Shown here: in pieces, positions 17,349 to 26,721 of the stretch
How positions within the stretch are numbered: position 1 is the stretch's first letter
Layout: every line of letters starts with the position of its first letter
NCBI GenBank assembly: GCA_050290225.1
Contig: JBNKHG010000026.1
Location: 62,001 to 126,000 of the forward strand
Direction: 5' to 3'
Origin: JBNKHG01 sp050290225
Lineage (GTDB): Bacteria > Pseudomonadota > Gammaproteobacteria > Pseudomonadales > Cellvibrionaceae
DNA length: 64,000 bases
Notes under the pieces: model-generated
Databases searched by the model: none
Told to the model about the DNA's origin: nothing
Seen by the model: the letters and a program-made list of their open reading frames with translations, nothing else
Program-made: the position numbers and the translations under genes

Positions 17349-18260
17349 TCAGGCAACCGCGAGTGGTTTTATATAGGAGATCGGCGCCTCTTTTTCACCC
17401 TCAAAGGTTACCATTTCCCAGGCGTCCTTCTCGGCAATCAGTTGGCGCAGCGATTTGTTGTTCAGCGCATGACCGGACTTGTGGGCCTGAAACTCACCGA
17501 TCAAACTATTACCCAGCAAATAAAGATCGCCGATGGCATCGAGGATCTTGTGTTTGACGAATTCATCTTCGTAACGCAGTCCATCCTCATTCACAACCCG
17601 GTATTCATCCACCAGAATGGCGTTATCGACGCTCCCCCCCTTGGCCAGCCCTTTGGAACGCAGATATTCCACCTCGTGCATAAATCCGAAGGTACGGGCA
17701 CGGCTTACTTCCTTTACAAAGGAGGTACTGGAGAAGTCCACCACCGCCTTAAGGTCGCGGCCCTGGAATACGGGATGATCAAATTCGATACTGAAGGAGA
17801 CTTTAAAGCCATCAAAAGGCAGAAACTTGGCGACTTTGTCGCCATCTTTAACAATAACGGGGCGCTTGATACGAATAAACTTCTTGGCAGCCGCCTGTTC
17901 CTCAATACCGGCAGATTGGATGAGGAAAACAAAGGGGCCTGCGCTTCCATCCATTATGGGCACTTCCGGGGCACTGACCTCGACGATGGCATTGTCGATG
18001 CCCAGGCCAGCCATGGCAGACAGCAGATGTTCCACGGTGGAGACGCGAACATCACCCTGAACCAGTGTGGTCGAAAGTGTGGTATCCCCCACATTTTCGG
18101 CCTTGGCCTCTATTTCGACGACGGGGTCCAAATCGACCCGGCGAAAGATAATGCCCGTATCAACCGGCGCCGGCAGCAGGGTCAAAAAGATTTTTTGACC
18201 GGTGTGAAGGCCGACACCTGTGGCACGAATGGCATTTTTTAGAGTACGTTGTCTGATCAT
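17349..18260 (-). CDS. lpxC: UDP-3-O-acyl-N-acetylglucosamine deacetylase LpxC
   Basis: A 303-residue zinc enzyme catalysing the committed step of lipid A synthesis in the cytoplasm. Glu77-His78 in TVEHLLSAMAGLGIDN and the HKILDAIGD motif near residue 237 provide the zinc ligands and general base; GHALNN near residue 264 is the C-terminal active-site His. It follows ftsZ by 179 nt, the usual end of the dcw region. The preceding 17105-17348 gap holds no gene; Pseudomonas has a DUF721/DciA gene there. Confidence 0.97.
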   Translation of the reverse strand: MIRQRTLKNAIRATGVGLHTGQKIFLTLLPAPVDTGIIFRRVDLDPVVEIEAKAENVGDTTLSTTLVQGDVRVSTVEHLLSAMAGLGIDNAIVEVSAPEVPIMDGSAGPFVFLIQSAGIEEQAAAKKFIRIKRPVIVKDGDKVAKFLPFDGFKVSFSIEFDHPVFQGRDLKAVVDFSSTSFVKEVSRARTFGFMHEVEYLRSKGLAKGGSVDNAILVDEYRVVNEDGLRYEDEFVKHKILDAIGDLYLLGNSLIGEFQAHKSGHALNNKSLRQLIAEKDAWEMVTFEGEKEAPISYIKPLAVA

Positions 18261-18439
18261 TTTGCTGTCTTTTTGACCAATTTAGCCTACCCGTGCCCAT
18301 AGAGGCGCGGATGATATCAGAGAAAGGGGCGTGAAACCAAGGAGAAAGTCCCATCGTACCCCGCACTCCCGTTACCCGGTTTTATGTCACCATAGACCGG
18401 TCACTGGCGGTTAGCGACCAGGGCCCAGCGACAGAAACC

Positions 18440-19600
18440 TCAGTCTGCCTGGCGACGCAGGAAGGCAGGAATATCCAGGTACTCCATATCCTTGTCTTCC
18501 TGCACAGCTTTCTGGGCATTGGTGGCTGCCGCCTGTTTGCGCAACACCGCCGGGCGGTCCAGGGAGCTGTAGTCCACCTGGCCGTTGGCGCGCCGGGTGT
18601 TGTCCACTACCACCTTGGCCTCTGCCGGCTTGTCGGTGGAAAATGCAGCTCCCAGACCCGTGGCGACCACGGTCACCCGCAGCTCGTCGGTCATTTCCGG
18701 ATCGATCACCGTACCCACCACCACAGTGGCATCATTGGAGGCAAACTCTTCCACCGTGTCGCCCACCTCTGAGAATTCACCCAGAGACAGGTCCATACCG
18801 GCGGTGATATTGACCAGGATACCGCGCGCGCCCTGGAGGTTGATATCTTCCAGCAGTGGGCTGCGAATAGCCGCTTCCGCCGCCTCGCGGGCGCGGTTTT
18901 CACCACTGGACCGGCCAGTTCCCATCATGGCCATGCCCATCTCAGACATCACTGTGCGAACATCTGCAAAGTCGACGTTGATCATACCGGGACGGATAAT
19001 CAGGTCGGCAATCCCCTGGACCGCGCCCAAAAGCACATCGTTGGCCGCCTTGAAAGCGTCCAGCAGGCTGGTGGTCTTGCCCAGTACCGCCAACAATTTT
19101 TCGTTGGGGATAGTGATCAGGGAATCCACCCGCTCCTGCAGCGCCTTGATGCCGGCCTCAGCCACAGCCAGGCGCTTGCGCCCTTCGAACGGGAAGGGTT
19201 TGGTGACGACCGCCACTGTCAGAATGCCCAATTCCCGAGCCACTTCCGCCACCACTGGCGCCCCACCGGTACCGGTACCACCACCCATTCCGGCGGTAAT
19301 AAACACCATATCGGCACCAGCCAGGACCTCGGCAATCCGCTCACGGTCTTCCATGGCAGCCTGTCGGCCCACTTCCGGATTTGCTCCGGCACCCAGGCCC
19401 TTGGTCATGTTGTTACCCAACTGCAGCACTGTACGGGACTCCACATCCTTCAGTGCCTGGGCATCGGTGTTGGCACAGATAAATTCCACGCCATCAACCT
19501 GGTTCTGGATCATGTGCTTGACGGCGTTACCTCCACCGCCTCCCACACCAATCACTTTGATTACCGCACTTTGCGGCATGCTATCAACGAGTTCAAACAT
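18440..19600 (-). CDS. ftsZ: Cell division GTPase FtsZ
   Basis: A 386-residue bacterial tubulin that forms the Z ring. The GTP-binding signature GGGTGTGGAP lies at about 106-115 and the T7 synergy loop near residue 209 (NVDFADVRTVM). A linker (about 318-370) leads to the conserved C-terminal peptide DIPAFLRRQ that binds FtsA and ZipA. It is the last dcw gene, 100 nt after ftsA. The separation suggests it may have its own promoter, but none was called. Confidence 0.98.
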   Translation of the reverse strand: MFELVDSMPQSAVIKVIGVGGGGGNAVKHMIQNQVDGVEFICANTDAQALKDVESRTVLQLGNNMTKGLGAGANPEVGRQAAMEDRERIAEVLAGADMVFITAGMGGGTGTGGAPVVAEVARELGILTVAVVTKPFPFEGRKRLAVAEAGIKALQERVDSLITIPNEKLLAVLGKTTSLLDAFKAANDVLLGAVQGIADLIIRPGMINVDFADVRTVMSEMGMAMMGTGRSSGENRAREAAEAAIRSPLLEDINLQGARGILVNITAGMDLSLGEFSEVGDTVEEFASNDATVVVGTVIDPEMTDELRVTVVATGLGAAFSTDKPAEAKVVVDNTRRANGQVDYSSLDRPAVLRKQAAATNAQKAVQEDKDMEYLDIPAFLRRQAD

Positions 19601-19700
19601 GGCCTTTCCCCTTTGTTTTCCTTACATCCAACTAAAACGATTAAATAATTAAAGTGATTAAAAAATGCCTGGGCGATAAGCGTCTCAGGCTTTACCTACG

Positions 19701-20939
19701 TTAAAAATTCCCCTGAAACCAGACTTTCACCTTGTCCCACCAGGAGTTAGCGTTCTCCCGGGTGTTGATGGTGACCGGCCGGCCATCCTGTTGCTGTTTA
19801 ATACCGTACTGCAGCAGGCCAACACCGGTGGAGTAAATCGGGTTCTGAACAATATCCGCCAGACCAGTAACATTTTGAGGCGAGCCCAGTCGCACCGGCA
19901 TGTGAAAGATTTCCTCGGCCAGGTGCACCACCCCTTCCATCTTGGAGGTGCCGCCGGTGAGCACGATACCGGCAGCGATCAAATCCTCGAAACCGCTGCG
20001 GCGCAACTCCGCCTGCACCAGGGTAAAGAGTTCGTCGTATCGCGGCTCCACCACTTCGGCCAGGGCCTGGCGTGACAAATCCCGTGGTGGGCGATCCCCC
20101 ACACTCGGCACCTTGATGGTTTCATCCGCGCCGGTGAGTTTGGCCAGGGCACAGGCGTACCTGATCTTGATCTCCTCGGCGTGCGGCGTCGGCGTGCGCA
20201 GCGCCATGGCGATATCGTTGGTGACCTGGTCCCCTGCGATGGGGATCACGCCCGTGTGGCGAATCGAACCTTCGGTAAAAACCGCAATATCGGTAGTCCC
20301 ACCGCCGATATCCACCATGCACACACCCAGTTCCTTTTCATCATCGGTGAGCACCGCATAGCTGGAAGCCAGTTGCTCGAGGATGATGTCTTCCACCTCC
20401 AGGCCACAGCGGCGAATGCATTTATCTATGTTCTGAGCGGCATTGACAGCACAAGTCACCAAGTGCACTTTGGCCTCGAGACGAACCCCCGACATACCCA
20501 GGGGTTCCTTAACCCCTTCCTGTTCATCGATCAGGTACTCCTGTGGCAGGATATGAAGGATTTTCTGGTCGGCTGGAATCGCCACCGCTTGAGCCGCATC
20601 AATCACTCGCTCGAGATCCTGGGAGAACACTTCGCGGTCCTTTATCGCCACAATGCCGTGGGAGTTAAGACTGCGAATATGGCTGCCGGCTATCCCGGCA
20701 TAGACAGAATGAATCTGGCAACCGGCCATCAGCTCAGCCTCTTCAATGGCACGCTGGATCGACTGCACTGTCGATTCGATATTGACCACCACACCTTTTT
20801 TCAAGCCGTTGGAGCGGTGGGAACCGATGCCCACGATTTCCAGTTCACCCTCCGGTGAAATGGCCCCCACTATCGCCACCACCTTGGACGTTCCTATATC
20901 CAGGCCGACAATCATTTTGCTGCCATTCGAATTAGCCAT
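19701..20939 (-). CDS. ftsA: Cell division protein FtsA
   Basis: A 412-residue actin-family ATPase tethering FtsZ to the membrane. GLDIGTSKVVAIVG (residues 13-26) is phosphate loop 1, DIGGGTTDIAVF (about 206-217) phosphate loop 2, and LTGGTSKMEG the adenosine motif. The C-terminal amphipathic helix needed for membrane binding is represented by the final WWDKVKVWFQGNF. Length is normal. It begins 4 nt after the ftsQ stop and is followed by ftsZ. Confidence 0.98.
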   Translation of the reverse strand: MANSNGSKMIVGLDIGTSKVVAIVGAISPEGELEIVGIGSHRSNGLKKGVVVNIESTVQSIQRAIEEAELMAGCQIHSVYAGIAGSHIRSLNSHGIVAIKDREVFSQDLERVIDAAQAVAIPADQKILHILPQEYLIDEQEGVKEPLGMSGVRLEAKVHLVTCAVNAAQNIDKCIRRCGLEVEDIILEQLASSYAVLTDDEKELGVCMVDIGGGTTDIAVFTEGSIRHTGVIPIAGDQVTNDIAMALRTPTPHAEEIKIRYACALAKLTGADETIKVPSVGDRPPRDLSRQALAEVVEPRYDELFTLVQAELRRSGFEDLIAAGIVLTGGTSKMEGVVHLAEEIFHMPVRLGSPQNVTGLADIVQNPIYSTGVGLLQYGIKQQQDGRPVTINTRENANSWWDKVKVWFQGNF

Positions 20940-20943
20940 TCAT

Positions 20944-21810
20944 TTAACCCCTAAGGTATGTGACTACCTTGTCTCCCACGTTATCTTGCCCGCTATAGTG
21001 TTCAATTTTGCGTACTGCAATCGCCGCTTGCGGTTCTCGCCAGTTGACGGCCACACCGTTGTTGTAGCGCACATCAACACTCTCGACTCGCGCCAGATCC
21101 TCGACCAACACCGCATCGTAAACCCGCAAAAAACGACGCATTTTTTCCATCACCTGATCTCGACCTATGACCACCTTGAGCCCGTTACTGAGCGTCAGTG
21201 ACCAGGCATGTTTTTCGTCGCAGGACAATTCAGTCATTTGCAATTGTCGCGAACGCAACAGCACCGAAAGATCCTGATACTGGGCCAACAGTTGCGACTC
21301 GCGTCCCGCCTGCGAATAGAGCACCGGCAAATGGTTTAGCCTACCGTTGTCTTCAACTGCCACCAGCTCGCCACGTTGATTGAGGATGCCGCCATCACCC
21401 CAGCGGGCAATCGGCTGCTGCTCGGCAATTGTGATTATCAAGCGATCCGGCCAACGCCGTCCCAGGGTGGCGCGATCGATCCAGGGCTCCTGCTCGAGCA
21501 CCCGCTTGATACGGGCCAGATCCAAACGCAGAAAGCTATTATCAATTTGTGGCTGCACCAGCTCCTCCACCCGCTCCCTGGACACAAATCTGAAATCCCC
21601 TTCCACCGCCACCTGTGCCACCGGCCGCGCCAGGGTCGCTTCGACATACCCGGTCAGGAAATACCCTGCCACCGCCATTACCCCCAGGGTAGTCACCGCC
21701 GACAACCAGCGGCGAATACAACCCGGATTACTGGGCGCCGCAGCGGGCTCGCGACGGCGACTGGCACCGCGAACAGTTACCTCTGCTGAATTGTCCTTGC
21801 CCCCGAGCAT
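20944..21810 (-). CDS. ftsQ: Cell division protein FtsQ
   Basis: A 288-residue bitopic divisome protein: a basic cytoplasmic tail of about 33 residues, one membrane helix (about 34-56), then a periplasmic POTRA domain starting near residue 62 (PVAQVAVEGDFRFVSRERV) and the FtsQ beta domain. FtsQ links early and late divisome proteins and binds FtsB and FtsL. It lies 18 nt after ddl and 4 nt before ftsA, the standard order. Confidence 0.95.
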   Translation of the reverse strand: MLGGKDNSAEVTVRGASRRREPAAAPSNPGCIRRWLSAVTTLGVMAVAGYFLTGYVEATLARPVAQVAVEGDFRFVSRERVEELVQPQIDNSFLRLDLARIKRVLEQEPWIDRATLGRRWPDRLIITIAEQQPIARWGDGGILNQRGELVAVEDNGRLNHLPVLYSQAGRESQLLAQYQDLSVLLRSRQLQMTELSCDEKHAWSLTLSNGLKVVIGRDQVMEKMRRFLRVYDAVLVEDLARVESVDVRYNNGVAVNWREPQAAIAVRKIEHYSGQDNVGDKVVTYLRG

Positions 21811-21828
21811 GTATCTTCTCGTCTCCTT

Positions 21829-22800
21829 TTAATTCGCCGCGCCGGCTGTCAGGGTTGCCGTGATGATATGCACGACCAACTGTTCAAAACTCAATCCCTT
21901 GGCCTTCGCGGCCATGGGCACCAAGCTGTGGCCGGTCATTCCCGGGACCGTGTTCGCTTCCAACAAAAAAAAGTTACCCGCCTGATCCGCCATTACGTCG
22001 ATGCGTCCCCAACCGGAACAACCCAGACTCGAAAATGCCTTCAGCGCCAGCTGCTTTAACGCCTGTTCTTTGGCCTCACTCAATCCACAAGGGCACAGAT
22101 AGCGCGTCTCCTCGGAAACGTATTTTGCCTGGTAGTCGTAAAAACTGTTGTCCGTTTCCAACTTTATCGGCGGCAACGCCTCATCGTTGAGAATAGCGAC
22201 GGTGTATTCGGCACCCACCACCAACCGTTCCGCCAACACCGTTGCATCGTAGCCGGCTGCCTTTTCGTAAGCCGCTTTCAAAGTTTCGACATCTGAAACT
22301 TTTTCCATCCCGATACTGGATCCCTCGTGGGCTGGCTTGACCATCACTTCGCCGCCCAATCCCTCCAGGACGGATTGCCAGTCATCGTCGGACACCAGGG
22401 CATCGGTCAAGACCCTGTAGTCAGGGGTGGGCAAACCGATGCCGCACCAAAGCTGTTTACTCAACAACTTGTCCATAGCCAACGATGAGGCCTCGACCCC
22501 ACTGCCGGTAAAGGGAATGCCCATAAACTCCAGCAACGCCTGGATACGACCGTCTTCTCCACCGGGACCGTGCAGTGCGATAAAAGCGCGATCAATATTG
22601 GCATCACGAATCTGATCAATGGCATTGCTTCCCAGATCGATCGCCACCGTTTCGATGCCTGCCTTCGACAGCGCCTGCGCCACCGCCGCCCCTGTCTGCA
22701 ACGAGATTTCCCGCTCGGAAGACACCCCTCCGTAGAGCACGCCCACACATCCCAGGTTCGCCTTGATCTCTGCGCTGACCGGCAATGCAATTTCGCTCAT
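21829..22800 (-). CDS. ddlB: D-alanine--D-alanine ligase Ddl
   Basis: A 323-residue ATP-grasp ligase that makes the D-Ala-D-Ala dipeptide added by MurF. GGVSSEREISLQTG opens the protein; HGPGGEDGRIQALLE, KPAHEGSSIGMEKV and the metal-binding GRIDVMAD...LLEANTVPGMTGHS are family motifs. ATG at 22800 is preceded by AGAGG six bases upstream; the alternative TTG at 22806 is less likely. As in Pseudomonas, it follows murC directly, with no murB in between. Confidence 0.97.
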   Translation of the reverse strand: MSEIALPVSAEIKANLGCVGVLYGGVSSEREISLQTGAAVAQALSKAGIETVAIDLGSNAIDQIRDANIDRAFIALHGPGGEDGRIQALLEFMGIPFTGSGVEASSLAMDKLLSKQLWCGIGLPTPDYRVLTDALVSDDDWQSVLEGLGGEVMVKPAHEGSSIGMEKVSDVETLKAAYEKAAGYDATVLAERLVVGAEYTVAILNDEALPPIKLETDNSFYDYQAKYVSEETRYLCPCGLSEAKEQALKQLALKAFSSLGCSGWGRIDVMADQAGNFFLLEANTVPGMTGHSLVPMAAKAKGLSFEQLVVHIITATLTAGAAN

Positions 22801-22845
22801 GGACAACCTCTTTACCTCTCAATTCTACCTGTGTTGATTCGCCAG

Positions 22846-24267
22846 CTATTGCAACTTCCGTTTGGCCAGCTCAACCGCCAACAAACCTACGTTACCGGCC
22901 CCCTGGGTAATGACGATATCACCGGGTCGGGCGATGTCTTTCACGATCTCCGGCACCCCATCGACCCCCTCGACAAAAATCGGATCCAGCTGGCCGCGAT
23001 TGCGAATACTGCGACACAGGTGCCGGCTGTCAGCACCGGGAATCGGTTCTTCGCCGGCACCATAAACTTCCAGCAATACCAAGCTGTCCACACCAGACAA
23101 CACGTCGACAAAATCCTCGTACAAGTCTCGGGTACGGGTATAGCGGTGAGGCTGGTAAATCATCAGCAGGCGCCTCTCCGGCCACCCTTCGCGCACCGCT
23201 CGAATAGTGGCCGCCACTTCACGGGGGTGATGACCGTAATCGTCAACCAACATGGCGCTGCCATCGGCCAACGGGTACTCGCCATAGACCTGGAAGCGCC
23301 GCCCGACACCCTGGAAGTTCGACAGGCCATTTTGAATCGAGCGATCATCCAGACCTTCGTCAGTTGCCACCGCTACAGCCGCCGTGGCATTTAGCACATT
23401 GTGCAAACCTGGCATATTGAGGGTGATATCCAAAGGGGTGTCATTACCCGGGCGCAGCACCTGGAAGCAAGTCTGCATTTTATCTTGCTGCACATTGATG
23501 GCGCGGAAATCACACTCATCGCCAAATCCGTAGGTCAACATCGGGCGCGACACTTCCGGCATGATTTCCTCCACGATCGGGTCATCCCCACACAGGACTG
23601 CCAAACCGTAAAAGGGTAAGTTGTGCAGAAATTCCACGAAGGTTCTTTTCAGACGGGAAAAGTCCCCCTCGTAGGTATCCATATGGTCTGCATCGATATT
23701 GGTGACCACCGCCACCATCGGCTGCAGGTGTAAAAAAGATGCGTCACTTTCGTCGGCTTCGGCTACCAGGTAGCGACTGTCTCCCAGCTTGGCATTGCTG
23801 CCGGCGCTATTGAGCAGGCCGCCGATAACAAAGGTCGGGTCGCGGTCCCCTTCAGCCAATACCGAGGCGATCAGGCTTGTGGTGGTGGTTTTGCCGTGGG
23901 TACCGGCAATGGCAATACCGTGACGGTAGCGCATTAATTCGCCAAGCATTTCCGCGCGTCGCACCACCGGGATTCGTTGCTCTCGAGCGCCGACAATTTC
24001 CGGGTTGTTTTCGTCCACGGCACTGGAGTTCACGACCACACTCGTGCCTTTGACATTGTCCGCGTGGTGACCGATAAAAACCTTGGCGCCCATATCTTTT
24101 AGCCGACGCGTCACTACCGACTCTCGCAAGTCCGAACCGGTGACGTCGTAACCCTGGTTCAACAACACTTCAGCGATGCCACTCATCCCGGCACCGCCAA
24201 TACCGATAAAATGTATGCGGCGAATACGACGCATCTCCGGTATCTGAAATTTAAGGGGTTCAGCCAT
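22846..24267 (-). CDS. murC: UDP-N-acetylmuramate--L-alanine ligase MurC
   Basis: A 473-residue Mur ligase that attaches L-alanine to UDP-MurNAc, the first amino acid of the stem peptide. FIGIGGAGMSGIAEVL binds UDP, GTHGKTTTTSLIA is the P-loop, and DDYGHHPREVAATI lies in the C-terminal domain. The frame is open further upstream, but ATG at 24267 overlaps the murG stop by 8 nt (ATGGCTGA) and gives the normal family N terminus, so the extension is rejected. It is in the middle of the dcw cluster, ahead of ddl. Confidence 0.97.
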   Translation of the reverse strand: MAEPLKFQIPEMRRIRRIHFIGIGGAGMSGIAEVLLNQGYDVTGSDLRESVVTRRLKDMGAKVFIGHHADNVKGTSVVVNSSAVDENNPEIVGAREQRIPVVRRAEMLGELMRYRHGIAIAGTHGKTTTTSLIASVLAEGDRDPTFVIGGLLNSAGSNAKLGDSRYLVAEADESDASFLHLQPMVAVVTNIDADHMDTYEGDFSRLKRTFVEFLHNLPFYGLAVLCGDDPIVEEIMPEVSRPMLTYGFGDECDFRAINVQQDKMQTCFQVLRPGNDTPLDITLNMPGLHNVLNATAAVAVATDEGLDDRSIQNGLSNFQGVGRRFQVYGEYPLADGSAMLVDDYGHHPREVAATIRAVREGWPERRLLMIYQPHRYTRTRDLYEDFVDVLSGVDSLVLLEVYGAGEEPIPGADSRHLCRSIRNRGQLDPIFVEGVDGVPEIVKDIARPGDIVITQGAGNVGLLAVELAKRKLQ

Positions 24268-25354
24268 TGGCCACCTCCAGGCAAATATCAGCCACTTGGT
24301 TAGCAGCCTCGGGTAATGACAACGCGCGGGCATTTTTTGCCATGGCGACCAATCGACTTCTGTCACTCATTAGTTCTTCCAAGTCTCGCGCCAATTGCCC
24401 GGCATTCAAATCACACTGCTGCTTGATCAGCGCAGCCTTGTGCCGTACCAACCACTCGCCATTTTTAGTCTGGTGATCATCAATGGCATAAGGATAGGGC
24501 ACCAGCACGGATGCCACGCCTGCTGCACTCAACTCCGAAACCGTCAATGCGCCGGCCCGACATATCACCAGATCAGCCCAGGCGTACGCCTTCGCCATAT
24601 CGTCTACAAAAGCTTCCACCTTGGCCTCGACGCCGTGACGCAGGTAAGCAGCGCTGGTCACCTGCGCATGTGCCTTGCCAGCCTGATGCCACACCTGCGG
24701 CCGCTTTTCCGGCGACAGCTGGGCCAATGCTTCAGGTAACAACTGATTGATAGCCAAAGCGCCCAGGCTTCCGCCCAATATCAACAAATGAAGTCCATTA
24801 CTCCGATTTTCGTAGCGCTCTTCCGGTGGCGACATTTCCGCAATGGTTGCGCGCACCGGGTTCCCCACTTGCTGCGCATTCTTCAAGCCAGTGGGAAAAG
24901 CCTCCAGCACACGCGAAGCAAATTTTGACAGCAGGCGATTGGTAGTCCCGGCCACTGCATTCTGCTCGTGAATCACCAGTGGTTTACCTTGCAGGCGTGC
25001 CGCCACGCCGCCAGGTCCCGAGGCAAATCCACCGAACCCAAGCACCACATCCGGTTGCTGATGCCGGAACACCCGTAGCGCTTGCCACAGGGCCAGCAAC
25101 AACAGGAAAGGAGCTTTGATCAAACTGAGAGTCCCCTTGCCACGCACCCCTTCCACATCGATAAAGTGCAGGGGAATCTGCGCCTGCGGCACCAACTCGG
25201 CTTCGATGCCACGACGGGTTCCCAACCAGCAAACGTCAACACCACGCTCACGCAGAGCATGGGCCACCGATAGTGCCGGGAATACATGTCCACCAGTACC
25301 ACCGGCCATCACCATCGCCTTGAGCTTGTGTGTGCACTTTTGCCCAGCAGACAT
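24260..25354 (-). CDS. murG: Lipid II synthase MurG
   Basis: A 364-residue GT-B glycosyltransferase at the inner face of the membrane that adds GlcNAc to lipid I, making lipid II. The N-terminal glycine-rich loop MAGGTGGHVFPAL and the second loop ILGGSLGALAINQLLPEAL are present, along with the UDP-binding CRAGALTVSELSAAG. The start ATG shares one base with the ftsW stop (TGATG), indicating coupling; its end overlaps murC. Confidence 0.97.
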   Translation of the reverse strand: MSAGQKCTHKLKAMVMAGGTGGHVFPALSVAHALRERGVDVCWLGTRRGIEAELVPQAQIPLHFIDVEGVRGKGTLSLIKAPFLLLLALWQALRVFRHQQPDVVLGFGGFASGPGGVAARLQGKPLVIHEQNAVAGTTNRLLSKFASRVLEAFPTGLKNAQQVGNPVRATIAEMSPPEERYENRSNGLHLLILGGSLGALAINQLLPEALAQLSPEKRPQVWHQAGKAHAQVTSAAYLRHGVEAKVEAFVDDMAKAYAWADLVICRAGALTVSELSAAGVASVLVPYPYAIDDHQTKNGEWLVRHKAALIKQQCDLNAGQLARDLEELMSDRSRLVAMAKNARALSLPEAANQVADICLEVANG

Positions 25355-26721
25355 CAGCGCTCCTCCCCAGCCACGGCGTAATCATTCCCGAGCTCGTCAA
25401 AATCGGCATACTCACTGCCGTTGATTACCGGGCGCATCCATTTCCCGTCGGCCAAGAACCCAGGCTCCAGTTGCTCATCGACCGCAAGTTCGCTCACGGA
25501 TTCGGCCAATACTTTATCCTTTATCTTTTTCCCCCTGCCTTTTTTCTTGGTTTTGGATTTGGCTTCAGCCAGTGGACGGTGGCGCTGTTCCCAGTCCACC
25601 CGCAATAAAAACGCCATAAACACACAGCCCATCACCAGGCTGCTGCCACCATAACTGATAAACGGCAACGTCAATCCCTTGGTGGGCAGAAGTCCCGAGG
25701 CCACCCCCACGTTGACAAACGCCTGCCCCGCCATCAAAACACCGACCCCGAAAACCGCGTAACTGGAAAAGCGTTCACCACTGACGATGCCATTTTTGGC
25801 CACCTTAAGAATCCGCACTACCAATGCCACAAATAATCCGATCACCACTATGGCACCCAGCAGACCAAATTCCTCGGCCAGGATGGCAAAAATAAAATCG
25901 GTGTGTGCCTCGGGCAGGTAAAACAGTTTCTGCACACTGTTGCCGAGGCCAACGCCAAACCACTCACCACGACCAAATGCGATCAGCGACTGGGTTAGCT
26001 GGTAGCCGCTGTTGAACTGATCCGCCCATGGATCCAAAAAGGTAATCAGCCGCTGCAGACGATAGGGGGATAACACGGCCACCAAACCGAGACCACCGAT
26101 TCCCGCCATCATCAGTAACACAAACTGCCACAGCTTCACACCGGCCAAAAACATCATTGCTACAACGGTCGCACTGATCACCACGGAGCTGCCGAAATCC
26201 GGCTCCAGCAACAACAGAAACACCAGCACGCCCACTACACCGATGGGTTTGAGAAAACCGCGCCAGCCCTGTTGCAGTTCCTGCTGGCGACGTTCGAAGA
26301 AACCCGCGAAAAAGACGATGGCACAAAACTTTACGATCTCCGAGGCTTGCACGGTAATCAGCCCAAGGGCCAACCAACGCTGGCTGCCGTTGACCCGACG
26401 CCCCACACCGGGGATCAGCACCACAATCAACAGGGCTACGGCGACAAAAAACAGCAGGCCGCTGTAACGCCGCCAGATGCTAACCGGCACCGAGGCCACC
26501 AGCGCGCCGGCAGTGATGCCGATAAACAGATAGATCAGGTGACGCTTGGCAAAGAACCAGGGATCGCCGTAGTTGGCGGCGGCGTAACTGATCGACGCAG
26601 AGGACACCATCACCAACCCGATAGAGGTCAATGCCAACCAGATGCTGAACAGCGACCAATCCAGGTGTGGCTTTCCGATCGGCTTGAGCGAGCGTACAGG
26701 CGCCAGGGCGATCACCCCCAT
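25354..26721 (-). CDS. ftsW: Septal peptidoglycan glycosyltransferase FtsW (SEDS) with extended tail
   Basis: A 455-residue SEDS-family polymerase with about ten membrane segments that works with FtsI at the septum. Family motifs include the NSGYQLTQSLIAFGRGEWFGVGLGN region around the catalytic loop and LPEAHTDFIFAILAEEFG. After the last helix there is an unusually long cytoplasmic tail of roughly 75 residues: a Lys-rich stretch (KSKTKKKGRGKKIKDK) followed by an acidic segment. E. coli FtsW (414 aa) lacks this length. Start: ATG at 26721 overlaps the murD stop (TGATG); a GTG at 26724 is possible. Confidence 0.96.
   Translation of the reverse strand: MGVIALAPVRSLKPIGKPHLDWSLFSIWLALTSIGLVMVSSASISYAAANYGDPWFFAKRHLIYLFIGITAGALVASVPVSIWRRYSGLLFFVAVALLIVVLIPGVGRRVNGSQRWLALGLITVQASEIVKFCAIVFFAGFFERRQQELQQGWRGFLKPIGVVGVLVFLLLLEPDFGSSVVISATVVAMMFLAGVKLWQFVLLMMAGIGGLGLVAVLSPYRLQRLITFLDPWADQFNSGYQLTQSLIAFGRGEWFGVGLGNSVQKLFYLPEAHTDFIFAILAEEFGLLGAIVVIGLFVALVVRILKVAKNGIVSGERFSSYAVFGVGVLMAGQAFVNVGVASGLLPTKGLTLPFISYGGSSLVMGCVFMAFLLRVDWEQRHRPLAEAKSKTKKKGRGKKIKDKVLAESVSELAVDEQLEPGFLADGKWMRPVINGSEYADFDELGNDYAVAGEER

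Noticed and set aside
18585..19652. 355-residue plus-strand frame opposite ftsZ
   Set aside because: Ser/Ala/Pro/Arg-rich antisense product of a G+C-rich conserved gene; no ribosome site or recognisable domain.
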